From assembly GCA_030151255.1 (NCBI GenBank), contig JASLED010000062.1, positions 1 through 20,374 of the forward strand: a DNA stretch of 20,374 nt. The letters are read 5' to 3'. A program made the translations under genes and the position numbers. Numbering within the stretch: the stretch's first letter is position 1; each line of letters starts with the position of its first letter. Positions 7,306 to 15,125 of this stretch are shown here, in pieces. The DNA is from Flavobacterium sp. (lineage in GTDB: Bacteria > Bacteroidota > Bacteroidia > Flavobacteriales > Flavobacteriaceae). Under the pieces are notes generated by a model, which had not been told where the DNA came from, ran no database searches, and saw only the letters and a list, made by a program, of their open reading frames with translations.

Positions 7306-9318
7306 ATGAGAATTATTTCTTTTTTTGCATTGTGTTTTCTATTTTTTATAAGTTGTAAAGACAAATCACACAATCTTAATTATACAAATTTAACACAAAA
7401 AATACGAAAAATAGAAAATGACTCTATTACTTATAAAGAAAAGAATAAACGACTAGATTCTATTTACAGTAAATACATCAAAAACGTAAACGAAGAAGCT
7501 AATAGAAATATATTGTTTACAATAGCAGGTGTAGCTTATAATATTGATTATAAAGACCTCTATTTTAAATCAACAAATTCGCTTATTCAGCTCTCAAAAA
7601 AAGAAAAAGATACTGCTCATATTGCAAAGGCTTATCACTACTTAGGTGATTATTATGAAGATATTTATAGATTAGATAGCGCTTACGCAGCTTATTCTTA
7701 TGCATCAAAATACTATTCTAGTATACACGATACCTTAAGCTTAGGTATTATGCAAAAATCGAAAGCAATTATTTTATACGATGAAGGATTATATAATCAA
7801 GCAGAAATAGAAGCTTTTAACGCTATTCAAAATATCACAAAGTTTAATGACAATCAATTATTATTTGAATCTTATACAACAATTGCAAACATATTAGATC
7901 AATCTTCTCAAACAGAAGAAGCAATTATGTATAACAATAAAGCATTGGAATTGCTAAAAAACTTTGAATCTAAAGACAATCTATTATTTTCAAAAGCCAG
8001 CCTTTACAACAATATAGGATATTTATATAATAATTTAGATAATTACAATCTTGCCGAAAAAACTTTTTTAGAAGGTATTCAATTATTAGATAAAAAATTA
8101 ACCAACTCGTTAACCCACGCTATGTTATTGAATAATTTAGCCTATTCTTATATAAAGAAGGGTAAATTATCCAATGCGCAAAAATTAATTACTAAATCTT
8201 TTCAAATACGAGATAGCATAAAGGCTCCACAAGGAATTATTGCAAGCTATAACAGAATGGGCGAATTATTTTTAGCTAAAAAAGATACTCTTAAAGCTGT
8301 TGAAAATTGGACAAAAGCCTACAAAGAAGCTGAAAAAATTAAAGCAAGAAATGCAGCTTTAGCCAATTTAAAATATTTAAGTTTATACGACAAAAACAAT
8401 TCTAAATTTTATACCGAAAGATATTACGAAATAAATGACAGCATCAAAAACATGCAAATTGAAAACAAAACTAAATTTGCTAGAATTGAATTTGAAACTG
8501 CTCAGCTCGAACAAAAAAATGAACTTTTATCGCAACATATTTCCATTTTAGTAATTGTTTCTATTTCAAGTTTACTAATTTCAATATTAGTATATATAGC
8601 ATTCAAACAAAAAATTCTTCAGAAAAAATTAATTTACGAACAAAGCCAACAAAATGACAAAGAGCTTATTTATAAACTAATTCTACAACAAGAAGAAATT
8701 GCTAAAAACACATTGTTGGATGAAAGAAATAGAATTAGTTCTGAACTACATGACGGTATTATAAATACATTATTTAATATTCGATTAATGCTTACGGACG
8801 AACAGAATCCAAAAAATCGAAATATAATTAATTCAGAAATTGAAGAGGCTCAACAACAAATTAGACGTATATCTCACAATTTACAAGATCAAAAAATACT
8901 GATGGGCAGTTTTACACCTATTTTAGAAGGATTAGTAGCAAAAAACAGTACACCAAAAACAGAATTTATTCTTTTAATATCTAGAAATTTTGATTGGAGT
9001 ATTTTTAACTACGAAACCAAAATGAATTTTTATAGAATAATACAAGAATGTATTCAGAATGTAATAAAACATGCAAATTGCACTCGCTGTATTGTTTCTA
9101 TCGTAGAATCTGTAGAAAATTATCATATTAAAATTCAAGATAACGGAATTGGTTTTAAAGCTAACGAAACAAAAAAAGGAATCGGTTTAAAAAATATTCA
9201 ATCGAGAGTTGATAATCTTAAAGGTAATTTAATAGTAAACTCAAGCAATAAAGGAACTATTATTGAAGTTACTGTTGCAAAAGAAAATATTATTGATGAG
9301 GATTTAAACGCGAATTAA
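7306..9318 (+). CDS. TPR-containing sensor histidine kinase (HisKA_3 type), lipoprotein-like N-terminus
   Basis: The 670-residue protein is a membrane sensor that should phosphorylate a NarL-type regulator. It starts with a short hydrophobic signal and a lipobox (FISC, Cys17), so the sensor end may be lipid-anchored outside the inner membrane. About six tetratricopeptide repeats follow (roughly 104-341, for example AKAYHYLGDYYEDIYRLDSA and SLYNNIGYLYNNLDNYNLAE), then a coiled stretch (about 385-405), one membrane helix (411-433), a second coiled linker, the phosphorylation motif ERNRISSELHDGI (473-485, His482) and the ATPase domain: IIQECIQNVIKHAN (578-591), QDNGIGF (611-617) and KGIGLKNIQSRV (624-635). 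Its likely partner is the regulator at 6133-6771. No promoter of its own is obvious. A 32-bp near-palindrome covers the stop codon. Confidence 0.93.
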   Translation: MRIISFFALCFLFFISCKDKSHNLNYTNLTQKIRKIENDSITYKEKNKRLDSIYSKYIKNVNEEANRNILFTIAGVAYNIDYKDLYFKSTNSLIQLSKKEKDTAHIAKAYHYLGDYYEDIYRLDSAYAAYSYASKYYSSIHDTLSLGIMQKSKAIILYDEGLYNQAEIEAFNAIQNITKFNDNQLLFESYTTIANILDQSSQTEEAIMYNNKALELLKNFESKDNLLFSKASLYNNIGYLYNNLDNYNLAEKTFLEGIQLLDKKLTNSLTHAMLLNNLAYSYIKKGKLSNAQKLITKSFQIRDSIKAPQGIIASYNRMGELFLAKKDTLKAVENWTKAYKEAEKIKARNAALANLKYLSLYDKNNSKFYTERYYEINDSIKNMQIENKTKFARIEFETAQLEQKNELLSQHISILVIVSISSLLISILVYIAFKQKILQKKLIYEQSQQNDKELIYKLILQQEEIAKNTLLDERNRISSELHDGIINTLFNIRLMLTDEQNPKNRNIINSEIEEAQQQIRRISHNLQDQKILMGSFTPILEGLVAKNSTPKTEFILLISRNFDWSIFNYETKMNFYRIIQECIQNVIKHANCTRCIVSIVESVENYHIKIQDNGIGFKANETKKGIGLKNIQSRVDNLKGNLIVNSSNKGTIIEVTVAKENIIDEDLNAN

Positions 9319-9332
9319 TTCACGTTTAAATC
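9301..9332. repeat. 32-bp near-perfect palindrome over the kinase stop codon
   Basis: GATTTAAACG (9301-9310) is the exact reverse complement of CGTTTAAATC (9323-9332), and the centre GAATTAATTC (9312-9321) is itself a perfect palindrome; only the pair 9311/9322 (C and A) breaks symmetry. It includes the TAA of the kinase gene (9316-9318) and sits where the kinase converges with the yeiH-like gene. A T-rich stretch follows on the plus strand, but not a strict T tract, so terminator or protein-binding site are both possible. Confidence 0.75.
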
Positions 9333-9393
9333 ATTATTTTGATAAATTAAATTACATTTTATCACTTACAAAAGCAGCAATAAACAAAACATT

Positions 9394-10338
9394 TTAGTTG
9401 ATATATAAAATATAAAGCAAAGATGTAATGGAAATAAAAATCCAAAGTGCAACGCCTTCTGCAAAAGGTTTTAATCCAACGTGTTTTACAGTTTTATAAG
9501 ATAAAGAAGTTCCTATTAAAAATAGTGTTAGTGTTAATGCTTTTTTTGACAACTCTACAATATATGGTCCTATTCCTTGTATAAATGGTAAATATGAATT
9601 TGCCAACATTGCTAAAACAAACAAACCAATAAAATAAGGAATCTTTACTTTTGAGCCTTTATTTTTGAATAATAATGTTGATAAAAAAGCAACCGGAATT
9701 ATCCATAAAGCCCTTGCAAGTTTTACGGTTGTAGCTACTTCTAAGGCCTCATCTCCGTATTTTGCTGCCGCACCAACAACCGAACTTGTGTCATGAATAG
9801 CTATAGCAGACCATAAACCAAAATCCGATTGACTTAAATTTAATGCATGTCCAATAACTGGAAAAACAATTAATGCAACTGAATTTAGTACAAAAACAAT
9901 TCCAAGTGCTACAGATATTTGTTTTTCATCTGCTTTAATTACAGGCGAAACTGCCGCAATTGCACTTCCTCCACAAATTGCTGTTCCAGAAGAAATTAAA
10001 TACGATATCTTTTTATCAATCTTTAATATTTTTCCTAAAAAAAATCCGAGTACCAAAGTAATAAAAATAGAAAATACAGTTAGTAATAATCCATTTTTTC
10101 CTGCTGCAATTGCACTATAAACATTCATTCCAAATCCCAGTCCTACAACTGCAATTTTTAATAAAAGACCAGTAGCTTTTTTAGTTTGCTTTTCATATGG
10201 ATTTTCAAATAATTGAGCATAAATAATTCCCAAAACCAGTGCTATTGCAGAAGAAATGAAAGGCATAAAGCTCAGTATGCAAAGGCTTATTAATATTAAT
10301 TTACTTATTGTTGATTTATTAGTTAATTGTGCTTTCAT
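9394..10338 (-). CDS. yeiH: YeiH/UPF0324 family putative anion exporter
   Basis: A 314-residue inner-membrane protein with about nine to ten hydrophobic segments spread over the whole length. Family landmarks are the AVVGLGFGMNVYSA stretch (63-76), the conserved SGTAICGGSAIAAVSPVI (117-134) and the GLWSAIAIHDTSSVVGAA region (174-191) with its His-Asp pair, plus a hydrophobic C-terminus. UPF0324 members are annotated as putative sulfate exporters; in enterobacteria yeiH lies next to the LysR gene yeiE, which has been reported to respond to sulfite. Here a LysR gene lies 75 bases upstream on the same strand, rather than divergent, and the spacer carries inverted repeats, which supports regulation by that LysR protein. 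The substrate is not visible in the sequence. Confidence 0.88.
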   Translation of the reverse strand: MKAQLTNKSTISKLILISLCILSFMPFISSAIALVLGIIYAQLFENPYEKQTKKATGLLLKIAVVGLGFGMNVYSAIAAGKNGLLLTVFSIFITLVLGFFLGKILKIDKKISYLISSGTAICGGSAIAAVSPVIKADEKQISVALGIVFVLNSVALIVFPVIGHALNLSQSDFGLWSAIAIHDTSSVVGAAAKYGDEALEVATTVKLARALWIIPVAFLSTLLFKNKGSKVKIPYFIGLFVLAMLANSYLPFIQGIGPYIVELSKKALTLTLFLIGTSLSYKTVKHVGLKPFAEGVALWIFISITSLLYILYIN

Positions 10339-10342
10339 TGTG

Positions 10343-10410
10343 ATAACTATTAATTATTACACTACAAATTTCTACTATTTATTTGTAGTAAATAAATACA
10401 TAATAGTTAT
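10343..10410. promoter_or_regulatory. Nested inverted repeats and LysR-type box upstream of yeiH
   Basis: Between the LysR stop and the yeiH start, two inverted-repeat pairs are nested: ATAACTATT (10343-10351) with AATAGTTAT (10402-10410), and inside it ACTACAAAT (10361-10369) with ATTTGTAGT (10381-10389). The outer left arm is also part of ATAA-N7-TTAT (10343-10357), which fits the T-N11-A core expected of a LysR-family binding site. On the minus strand this places the box just before the yeiH start codon at 10338. Confidence 0.6.
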
Positions 10411-10413
10411 GGG

Positions 10414-11310
10414 TTATAACTTCAGGTTATATGATTTAATAAATCTGATAAATAATTCGACTAATGCACTTTCTTGTCCTTGGCGTTGTATAATACTAAA
10501 TTTTCTGCGAATATCTAATCCATCAATATCCATAACAACCAATTCATTGTACTTTAATTCTTTTAGAATTGCATGAATAGACAAAAATGCAAAACTATCC
10601 GAATGCTTCAAATACATTTTAATACTTTCTGTACTAGAAAAATTCATCTCATTTCTCAACGATTTCAAAGAAATACCAAGTGTATTTAAACTACTTTCAA
10701 TTACATCTAAAGTACCAGATCCTGTTTCTCGTAATAAAAAGGAAAAATGCAATAGATTTTTGGGTTCTATCAATCCTGTTCGGTAAAAAGGATTTTCTGG
10801 TCGACATACCAAAACAATCTCATCGTTGATAAAATCAATGTATTTTATCTGAGGATTTTTAGAACAACCTTCTACAATACCTACATCAATACTTTTGTTT
10901 AGCAAAGATTGTTCGATAATTGCTGAATTATCAGAAAATACATCTAAATGAATGTCATTTACTTTATTTCTAAATTCAGCCAAAAGTGGCGGTAACACAT
11001 ACTGAGAAACCGTTGTACTTGCTCCTATTTTTAAATTTCCATTCATTTTTGCATTTAGCGCATGAATATCAAAAGCTAAATTTCGATAAATAGAAAATAT
11101 TTCTTCTGCATAACGAAATAATAATTCCCCCGATTCGGTAAGTCTTATATTAATTCCGTCACGCACAAATAGTTTAGTTTGATAATGAAGTTCAATTTCG
11201 CGAATATGCTTAGAAACAGCAGGTTGAGAAATCAGCAAATCTTTAGCTGCTTTAGTAAAACTCTCTCTCTTTGCAACGGTATAAAAAACCTTTAATCTAA
11301 AATCAAACAT
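10414..11310 (-). CDS. LysR-type transcriptional regulator, YeiE/CysB-like
   Basis: A 298-residue LysR regulator. The N-terminal winged helix is clear: FYTVAKRESFTKAAKDLLIS (9-28) followed by QPAVSKHIREIELHYQTKLF (29-48). The effector-binding domain (about 92-290) contains GNLKIGASTT (91-100), YVLPPLLAEF (104-113) and RETGSGT (194-200), a stretch shared with YeiE- and CysB-like regulators. It precedes the yeiH-like transporter on the same strand, and the pair has the partner genes known from enterobacterial yeiE-yeiH but co-directional. The 75-base spacer with its own inverted repeats suggests that the transporter has a separately controlled promoter in addition to any read-through. The effector may be an oxidised sulfur anion; this is inferred from the family. 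Confidence 0.9.
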   Translation of the reverse strand: MFDFRLKVFYTVAKRESFTKAAKDLLISQPAVSKHIREIELHYQTKLFVRDGINIRLTESGELLFRYAEEIFSIYRNLAFDIHALNAKMNGNLKIGASTTVSQYVLPPLLAEFRNKVNDIHLDVFSDNSAIIEQSLLNKSIDVGIVEGCSKNPQIKYIDFINDEIVLVCRPENPFYRTGLIEPKNLLHFSFLLRETGSGTLDVIESSLNTLGISLKSLRNEMNFSSTESIKMYLKHSDSFAFLSIHAILKELKYNELVVMDIDGLDIRRKFSIIQRQGQESALVELFIRFIKSYNLKL

Positions 11311-11342
11311 ATTATGAGTTTTTAAGCAACTAAAAATGGATT

Positions 11343-11378
11343 GTAAACAAAAATAGACTTTCCTATTTTGGTAAACAA
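11343..11378 (-). promoter_or_regulatory. Promoter and candidate operator of the LysR gene
   Basis: On the minus strand TTG (11378-11376) is followed after 20 bases by TATTTTTG (11355-11348), a good Bacteroidota promoter. An inverted repeat AAAATAG-N6-CTATTTT (11350-11356 and 11363-11369) overlaps the -7 element, and the octamer GTAAACAA occurs in direct repeat at 11343-11350 and 11371-11378. The overlap would suit autorepression, as is common for LysR genes. Confidence 0.6.
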
Positions 11379-11437
11379 TATGCTACAATCATTTATTTAT
11401 GAATTATACTTTTTTTATTTTTAGATAAAATTATAAA

Positions 11438-11465
11438 ATAAAAAACTGCCTACATAATGTGGCAG
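11438..11465 (-). terminator. Terminator of the 2OG-Fe(II) oxygenase gene
   Basis: Read on the minus strand, CTGCC pairs with GGCAG (11465-11461 with 11450-11446), extended inside by ACAT/ATGT with one bulged base, and is followed by a T-rich tract (11445-11438). It ends transcription before the LysR promoter. Confidence 0.85.
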
Positions 11466-11476
11466 CTTTGTAATAT

Positions 11477-12103
11477 TTATCTGGTTTTTAACCAACCTGT
11501 AATACTATATCGTGGCTTGTTTACCAATTTTACTTCGTGTGGTATTTTTTTGCTATCAAAAATTACAAGTCTTCCTGGAATGGCAAAAATAACTTCTTCC
11601 CTTTCTTGATTATTTTCATCTTGCAAATACATTACCAATTCTCCTCCATTGGCTGGTGTCCAATTATTTTCATTTAAATAAAAAACCACTGACAATGTTC
11701 TTCTAGTATCTTTATGAAAAACATCCAAATGACGTTGATACCTTGTTCCTGGCGGATAATTTGCATAATGAAATTCTCCTTCTTGAAGTCCTAAGTAACA
11801 AGTACGATTAATATATGCTATCAAATCATTCATCTTATTCAGATAAATTTTCTCTACCTCATCTAGTGCATTTTCATCAAGCCATAAGATATAATCTCCT
11901 CTTACCTCTTCAATTATTTGTTCCTGACTAGCCTGTCCAACAGCTGCTTTTTTAAATTGATGCAAATCTTGCTTCATAAACAAATTTGCTCTTAATAAAT
12001 CGACTTCTTCTTGCGAAAAAAAACAGTCCGAAACGGCATATCCATTTTCAACTAAATTACCAACAATTAACTCATAACTTAAATTAAAATCATTTTTATA
12101 CAT
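11477..12103 (-). CDS. 2-oxoglutarate/Fe(II) oxygenase, prolyl-hydroxylase-like
   Basis: A 208-residue cytoplasmic dioxygenase. The double-stranded beta-helix core carries FHYANYPPGTRYQRHLDVFH (111-130), in which His125 and Asp127 are the HxD iron ligands, then TLSVVFYLNENNW and GGELVMYL (153-160), and finally IPHEVKLVNKPRYSITGWLK (187-206) with the distal ligand His189 and Arg198 to bind 2-oxoglutarate. The order and spacing match the bacterial EGLN/PHD-like group, of which the Pseudomonas enzyme hydroxylates a proline of elongation factor Tu; whether this protein has the same substrate is unknown. It is a single-gene unit with its own promoter and terminator, so no neighbour hints at the substrate. 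Confidence 0.9.
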   Translation of the reverse strand: MYKNDFNLSYELIVGNLVENGYAVSDCFFSQEEVDLLRANLFMKQDLHQFKKAAVGQASQEQIIEEVRGDYILWLDENALDEVEKIYLNKMNDLIAYINRTCYLGLQEGEFHYANYPPGTRYQRHLDVFHKDTRRTLSVVFYLNENNWTPANGGELVMYLQDENNQEREEVIFAIPGRLVIFDSKKIPHEVKLVNKPRYSITGWLKTR

Positions 12104-12125
12104 ACATTACAACAAATAAAGTACA

Positions 12126-12154
12126 CAAAAATAACTTTTATGACAAAAAAACAA
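12126..12154 (-). promoter_or_regulatory. Promoter of the 2OG-Fe(II) oxygenase gene
   Basis: On the minus strand TTG (12154-12152) is separated by 18 bases from TATTTTTG (12133-12126). The leader to the ATG at 12103 is about 17 bases. Confidence 0.7.
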
Positions 12155-12408
12155 TACTCGATTTTAGTTTTTTTTTGTTATAAAATGAAAAATTATTATT
12201 TTTTTTAATCTAATATCTTTTTAGCGAAAACTATTATTAAATACGCAATACAATGTTTATTTTTCATTCAAATTCAACAAAAAAATTAAGAAGTAATTCA
12301 TCCCTATTTTCTATTGTTTATTTCATTTTAATCATCTGAGCATTTTTTAATATTAACTCCGTCCAATTATTCTTCTCATTTAATCAAATAATTTATTTTA
12401 AACAGCAA
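12155..12408. other. Part of a 372-base gene-free region between the oxygenase and SulP genes
   Basis: The whole spacer between the divergent genes (12104-12475) codes for nothing recognisable. The left edge holds the oxygenase promoter and the right edge the SulP promoter with an inverted repeat. The remaining roughly 250 bases are very AT rich with homopolymer runs; I see no small gene, RNA structure or repeat in them. Confidence 0.6.
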
Positions 12409-12457
12409 TTTCGAATATCAAAATTCGATTAGAGTAAAAATAGAATAAGTACTTTTG
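12409..12457 (+). promoter_or_regulatory. Promoter and candidate operator of the SulP gene
   Basis: TACTTTTG followed by C (12450-12457) is a good -7 element about 18 bases before the ATG at 12476. There is no TTG at -33; instead the inverted repeat TTTCGAAT-N6-ATTCGATT (12409-12416 and 12423-12430, with TCGAAT/ATTCGA exact) lies about 40 bases upstream of the expected RNA start, a position suited to an activator. The -7 element also contains the TTG that would otherwise be read as a start codon. Confidence 0.6.
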
Positions 12458-12475
12458 CTGAAATTTAATTCAGTC

Positions 12476-13981
12476 ATGAAAAAAATTAGTAATCTCTTTA
12501 CTTCTAATCAATCGATTAATTATAAAAATGAGATTTTAGCGGGTTTATCTGTTTCTATGACAATGGTACCCGAATCGTTATCTTTTGCATTACTTGCTGG
12601 ACTTTCTCCTTTAACAGGATTATATGCCGCCTTTTTAATGGGAATTGTAACAGCTATTTTTGGAGGAAGACCCGGAATGGTATCTGGTGGTGCTGGTGCA
12701 ACTGTGGTAGTATTAATTGCTTTAGCAGCTACTTATGGAGTTGAGTATCTTTTTGCAGCTGTTGCACTTGCTGGTATTTTACAACTTTTGGTAGGATTAT
12801 TTAAATTAGGCAAATTTGTTCGTCTCATCCCGCAATCAGTAATGTATGGCTTTTTAAATGGCTTAGCAATTATTATTTTTATGGCTCAAGTAGTGCAATT
12901 TAAAGTAAATGCAAACGGAACAGCACACTGGATGTCGGGGGTTACTTTATACATCATGCTTGCACTTACCTTGCTAACTATTTTTATTGTTTATATAACT
13001 CCAAAAATTACCAAAGCTGTTCCTGCATCTTTAGTTGCAATTACAGTGATTTTTGCAATAGTTTATTTTTTTGATATCGATACAAAAAAGGTAATTGATA
13101 TTGCATCTGTAGGCGGAAATCTACCTCATTTTAGCATTCCTAATATTCCTTTTTCGTTTGAAACGCTACAAATTATTTTCCCATACTCATTAGTAATGGC
13201 AGGTGTAGGACTTATAGAAAGTTTACTAACTTTAAATATGGTAGATGAAATAACTAATACAAAAGGAAATGCTAACAAAGAAGCTACTGCTCAAGGTTTA
13301 GCAAATATTACTAATGGATTTTTTGGAGGAATGGGTGGTTGCGCAATGATTGCACAATCATTAGTAAATATTGGCTCTGGAGGAAGAACTCGTTTATCGG
13401 CATTAATTGCTTCTTTATCTATATTAACTATAATTCTTGTGGCAAGTCCTATAATAGAACAAATACCTATGGCAGCATTGGTTGGAGTAATGATGATGGT
13501 GGCAATTAGCACATTTGAATGGGCTAGTTTTGGAATTATAAATAAAATGCCAAAACATGATATTTTTGTAATTATTGTAGTTGCAGGTATTACAGTTGTA
13601 TTACATAATTTAGCTTTAGCAGTATTAATTGGTGTTGTTATATCTGCGCTTGTTTTTGCCTGGGAAAGCGCTAAGAGAATTAGAGCAAGAAAATATATTG
13701 ATGAAGAAGGAATAAAACATTATGAAATTTACGGGCCTTTATTCTTTGGTTCAACTACTACTTTTTTAGAAAAATTTGATGTAGAAAATGATCCTGAAAC
13801 CATTATTATCAACTTCAAAGAAAGTGCAATAGTAGACATGTCGGCATTAGAATCGTTAAACAAAATTACTGCAAAATACTCGCAAAACAACAAAAAAGTA
13901 CATCTGCGCAATTTAACCTTGGCTTCGAAACGCTTAATTCATAAAGCTGGAAAAAGCATTACACTTTATGTTATAGACTGA
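12476..13981 (+). CDS. SulP family anion transporter with STAS domain
   Basis: The start is placed at the ATG, giving 501 residues; the longer frame beginning at TTG 12455 is rejected because that TTG lies inside the -7 promoter element. The membrane domain (about 20-405) begins with LSVSMTMVPESLSFALLAGL and SPLTGLYAAFLMGI, then GGRPGMVSGGAGATVVVLIA, followed by LIESLLTL (246-253) and the conserved GGMGGCAMIAQSLVNIGSGG (283-302). A C-terminal STAS domain (about 414-498) follows, with the VDMSALESL loop (453-461) in the position of the phosphorylatable serine of anti-sigma antagonists. SulP proteins move sulfate, bicarbonate or carboxylates by cation symport or exchange; substrate is not visible. 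It is a single-gene unit, convergent with the porin. Confidence 0.92.
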   Translation: MKKISNLFTSNQSINYKNEILAGLSVSMTMVPESLSFALLAGLSPLTGLYAAFLMGIVTAIFGGRPGMVSGGAGATVVVLIALAATYGVEYLFAAVALAGILQLLVGLFKLGKFVRLIPQSVMYGFLNGLAIIIFMAQVVQFKVNANGTAHWMSGVTLYIMLALTLLTIFIVYITPKITKAVPASLVAITVIFAIVYFFDIDTKKVIDIASVGGNLPHFSIPNIPFSFETLQIIFPYSLVMAGVGLIESLLTLNMVDEITNTKGNANKEATAQGLANITNGFFGGMGGCAMIAQSLVNIGSGGRTRLSALIASLSILTIILVASPIIEQIPMAALVGVMMMVAISTFEWASFGIINKMPKHDIFVIIVVAGITVVLHNLALAVLIGVVISALVFAWESAKRIRARKYIDEEGIKHYEIYGPLFFGSTTTFLEKFDVENDPETIIINFKESAIVDMSALESLNKITAKYSQNNKKVHLRNLTLASKRLIHKAGKSITLYVID

Positions 13982-13982
13982 T

Positions 13983-14013
13983 AAAAAAAGCCGTTCAATG
14001 AACGGCTTTTTTT
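13983..14013. terminator. Bidirectional terminator between SulP and the porin
   Basis: A 14-bp perfect stem of seven A plus GCCGTTC (13983-13996) with GAACGGC plus seven T (14000-14013) and a three-base loop. It follows the SulP stop by one base and its right arm overlaps the porin stop codon by two bases, so one hairpin ends both convergent genes. Confidence 0.95.
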
Positions 14014-15100
14014 ATTTTACTTTAAACATCCAGCGCATACCAATCAATACTTTATTTTGATTTTTATCTGTCATGGAAGAGAACTGACCATCAAATTGGG
14101 TTGAACTATAACTATATGCAGCATGAAAGCGTAAATTTTTTAGTAAATCATTCTTAAATGGATACCATTCTACAACTCCTTCAACTCCTAAAATATCATA
14201 GGCATTATCACCAAAAGTATTATCATGTCTTTGACTCCAAACTCCTTTTATAAATGGCTTCCAATCACCTAAATCATATATAAATTTCAACGATATTGCC
14301 TGATCTTGCACATAACGCAATCCTAAAGTAGTATTATCAACAACAGTACCATAATCCATATTTCTATCTCCTAGATAATAATCAATTTCTGTGGTAAATT
14401 TCTGAACATTTACCTGAGTACCTAACGTTAACCAACTATAAAATTTATCTTTATTATGCTGATACAAGCCATATCCCCATCTTGTATTAATTACTTTATC
14501 AAATAAATCACCTTGCCATAAAAAATTGTATCCTAAAGCCTTGTTTTCATATTCAGCACTTGCAAATTGAGGCGATGCTGCGTTTACAGCCTGAATATTA
14601 AACACTTGGTTATTCCATTTATAAGCTACATTTACTCCAATTTCTGCTGAGTCTAAATCATTGTAAATCATCGTAGGAGAATACACATCGGCAGAACTAT
14701 AATTGTTCTCAAAAGTTCCAAATTGCAATGCCTGCTTACCTACTGTAATTGTCCAATTTTCGTCAAAATCAAATGAAATCCACGCGTGATCTGTAGCTCC
14801 AGACAATCCATCTCTAGAATTTGGATCCTGAGCGCGATTTAAACGCTGTCTTAAACGATAATGAATATTTGGTGTAATACTTCCTGTAAACCAAACTTTC
14901 AATATGTCGCCGTAAAAACTGCGATTATTTACATCGTGATTTTGAATTGTATTTTGTAAATCAAAACGAGTATCAAGTAAGATATTCAACATTTGATCAT
15001 CCCATTCCATTTTCTTTATAACGTCTTCATTTTCTCTATGCTGAGCAAAAGTAAATGGCGCATAAGCTAAAAAACAAGCAATAATAAATTTTCTTAACAT
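14012..15100 (-). CDS. Outer-membrane beta-barrel porin, OprO/OprP-like
   Basis: The 362-residue protein starts with a Sec signal peptide (MLRKFIIACF..., cleavage after TFA near residue 19). The mature part consists of alternating amphipathic strands: WFTGSITPNIHYRLRQRLNR, HAWISFDFDENWTITVGKQA (a stretch typical of phosphate-selective-porin relatives: strand, short turn, then G-K-Q), WGYGLYQHN, LKFIYDLGDWKPFIKGVWSQ and a final strand GMRWMFKVK, which ends with an aromatic residue four from the terminus rather than last. Such proteins form outer-membrane channels for anions or other small solutes. It follows the aspartate decarboxylase on the same strand after 86 bases that include a hairpin terminator, so expression partly by read-through from aspT-aspD is possible; a good separate promoter was not seen. 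Family level is fairly sure, substrate is unknown. Confidence 0.8.
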   Translation of the reverse strand: MLRKFIIACFLAYAPFTFAQHRENEDVIKKMEWDDQMLNILLDTRFDLQNTIQNHDVNNRSFYGDILKVWFTGSITPNIHYRLRQRLNRAQDPNSRDGLSGATDHAWISFDFDENWTITVGKQALQFGTFENNYSSADVYSPTMIYNDLDSAEIGVNVAYKWNNQVFNIQAVNAASPQFASAEYENKALGYNFLWQGDLFDKVINTRWGYGLYQHNKDKFYSWLTLGTQVNVQKFTTEIDYYLGDRNMDYGTVVDNTTLGLRYVQDQAISLKFIYDLGDWKPFIKGVWSQRHDNTFGDNAYDILGVEGVVEWYPFKNDLLKNLRFHAAYSYSSTQFDGQFSSMTDKNQNKVLIGMRWMFKVK

Positions 15101-15125
15101 AAATTAACTTTTTAAAAATTAGTGT

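Noticed and set aside
10256..10576. Plus-strand 106-codon frame across the yeiH start and LysR end
   Set aside because: It is antisense to two conserved genes and its middle covers the regulatory spacer; there is no family resemblance.
13291..13911. Two minus-strand frames within the SulP gene
   Set aside because: They are shadows of the SulP reading frame, which is supported by conserved motifs along its whole length.
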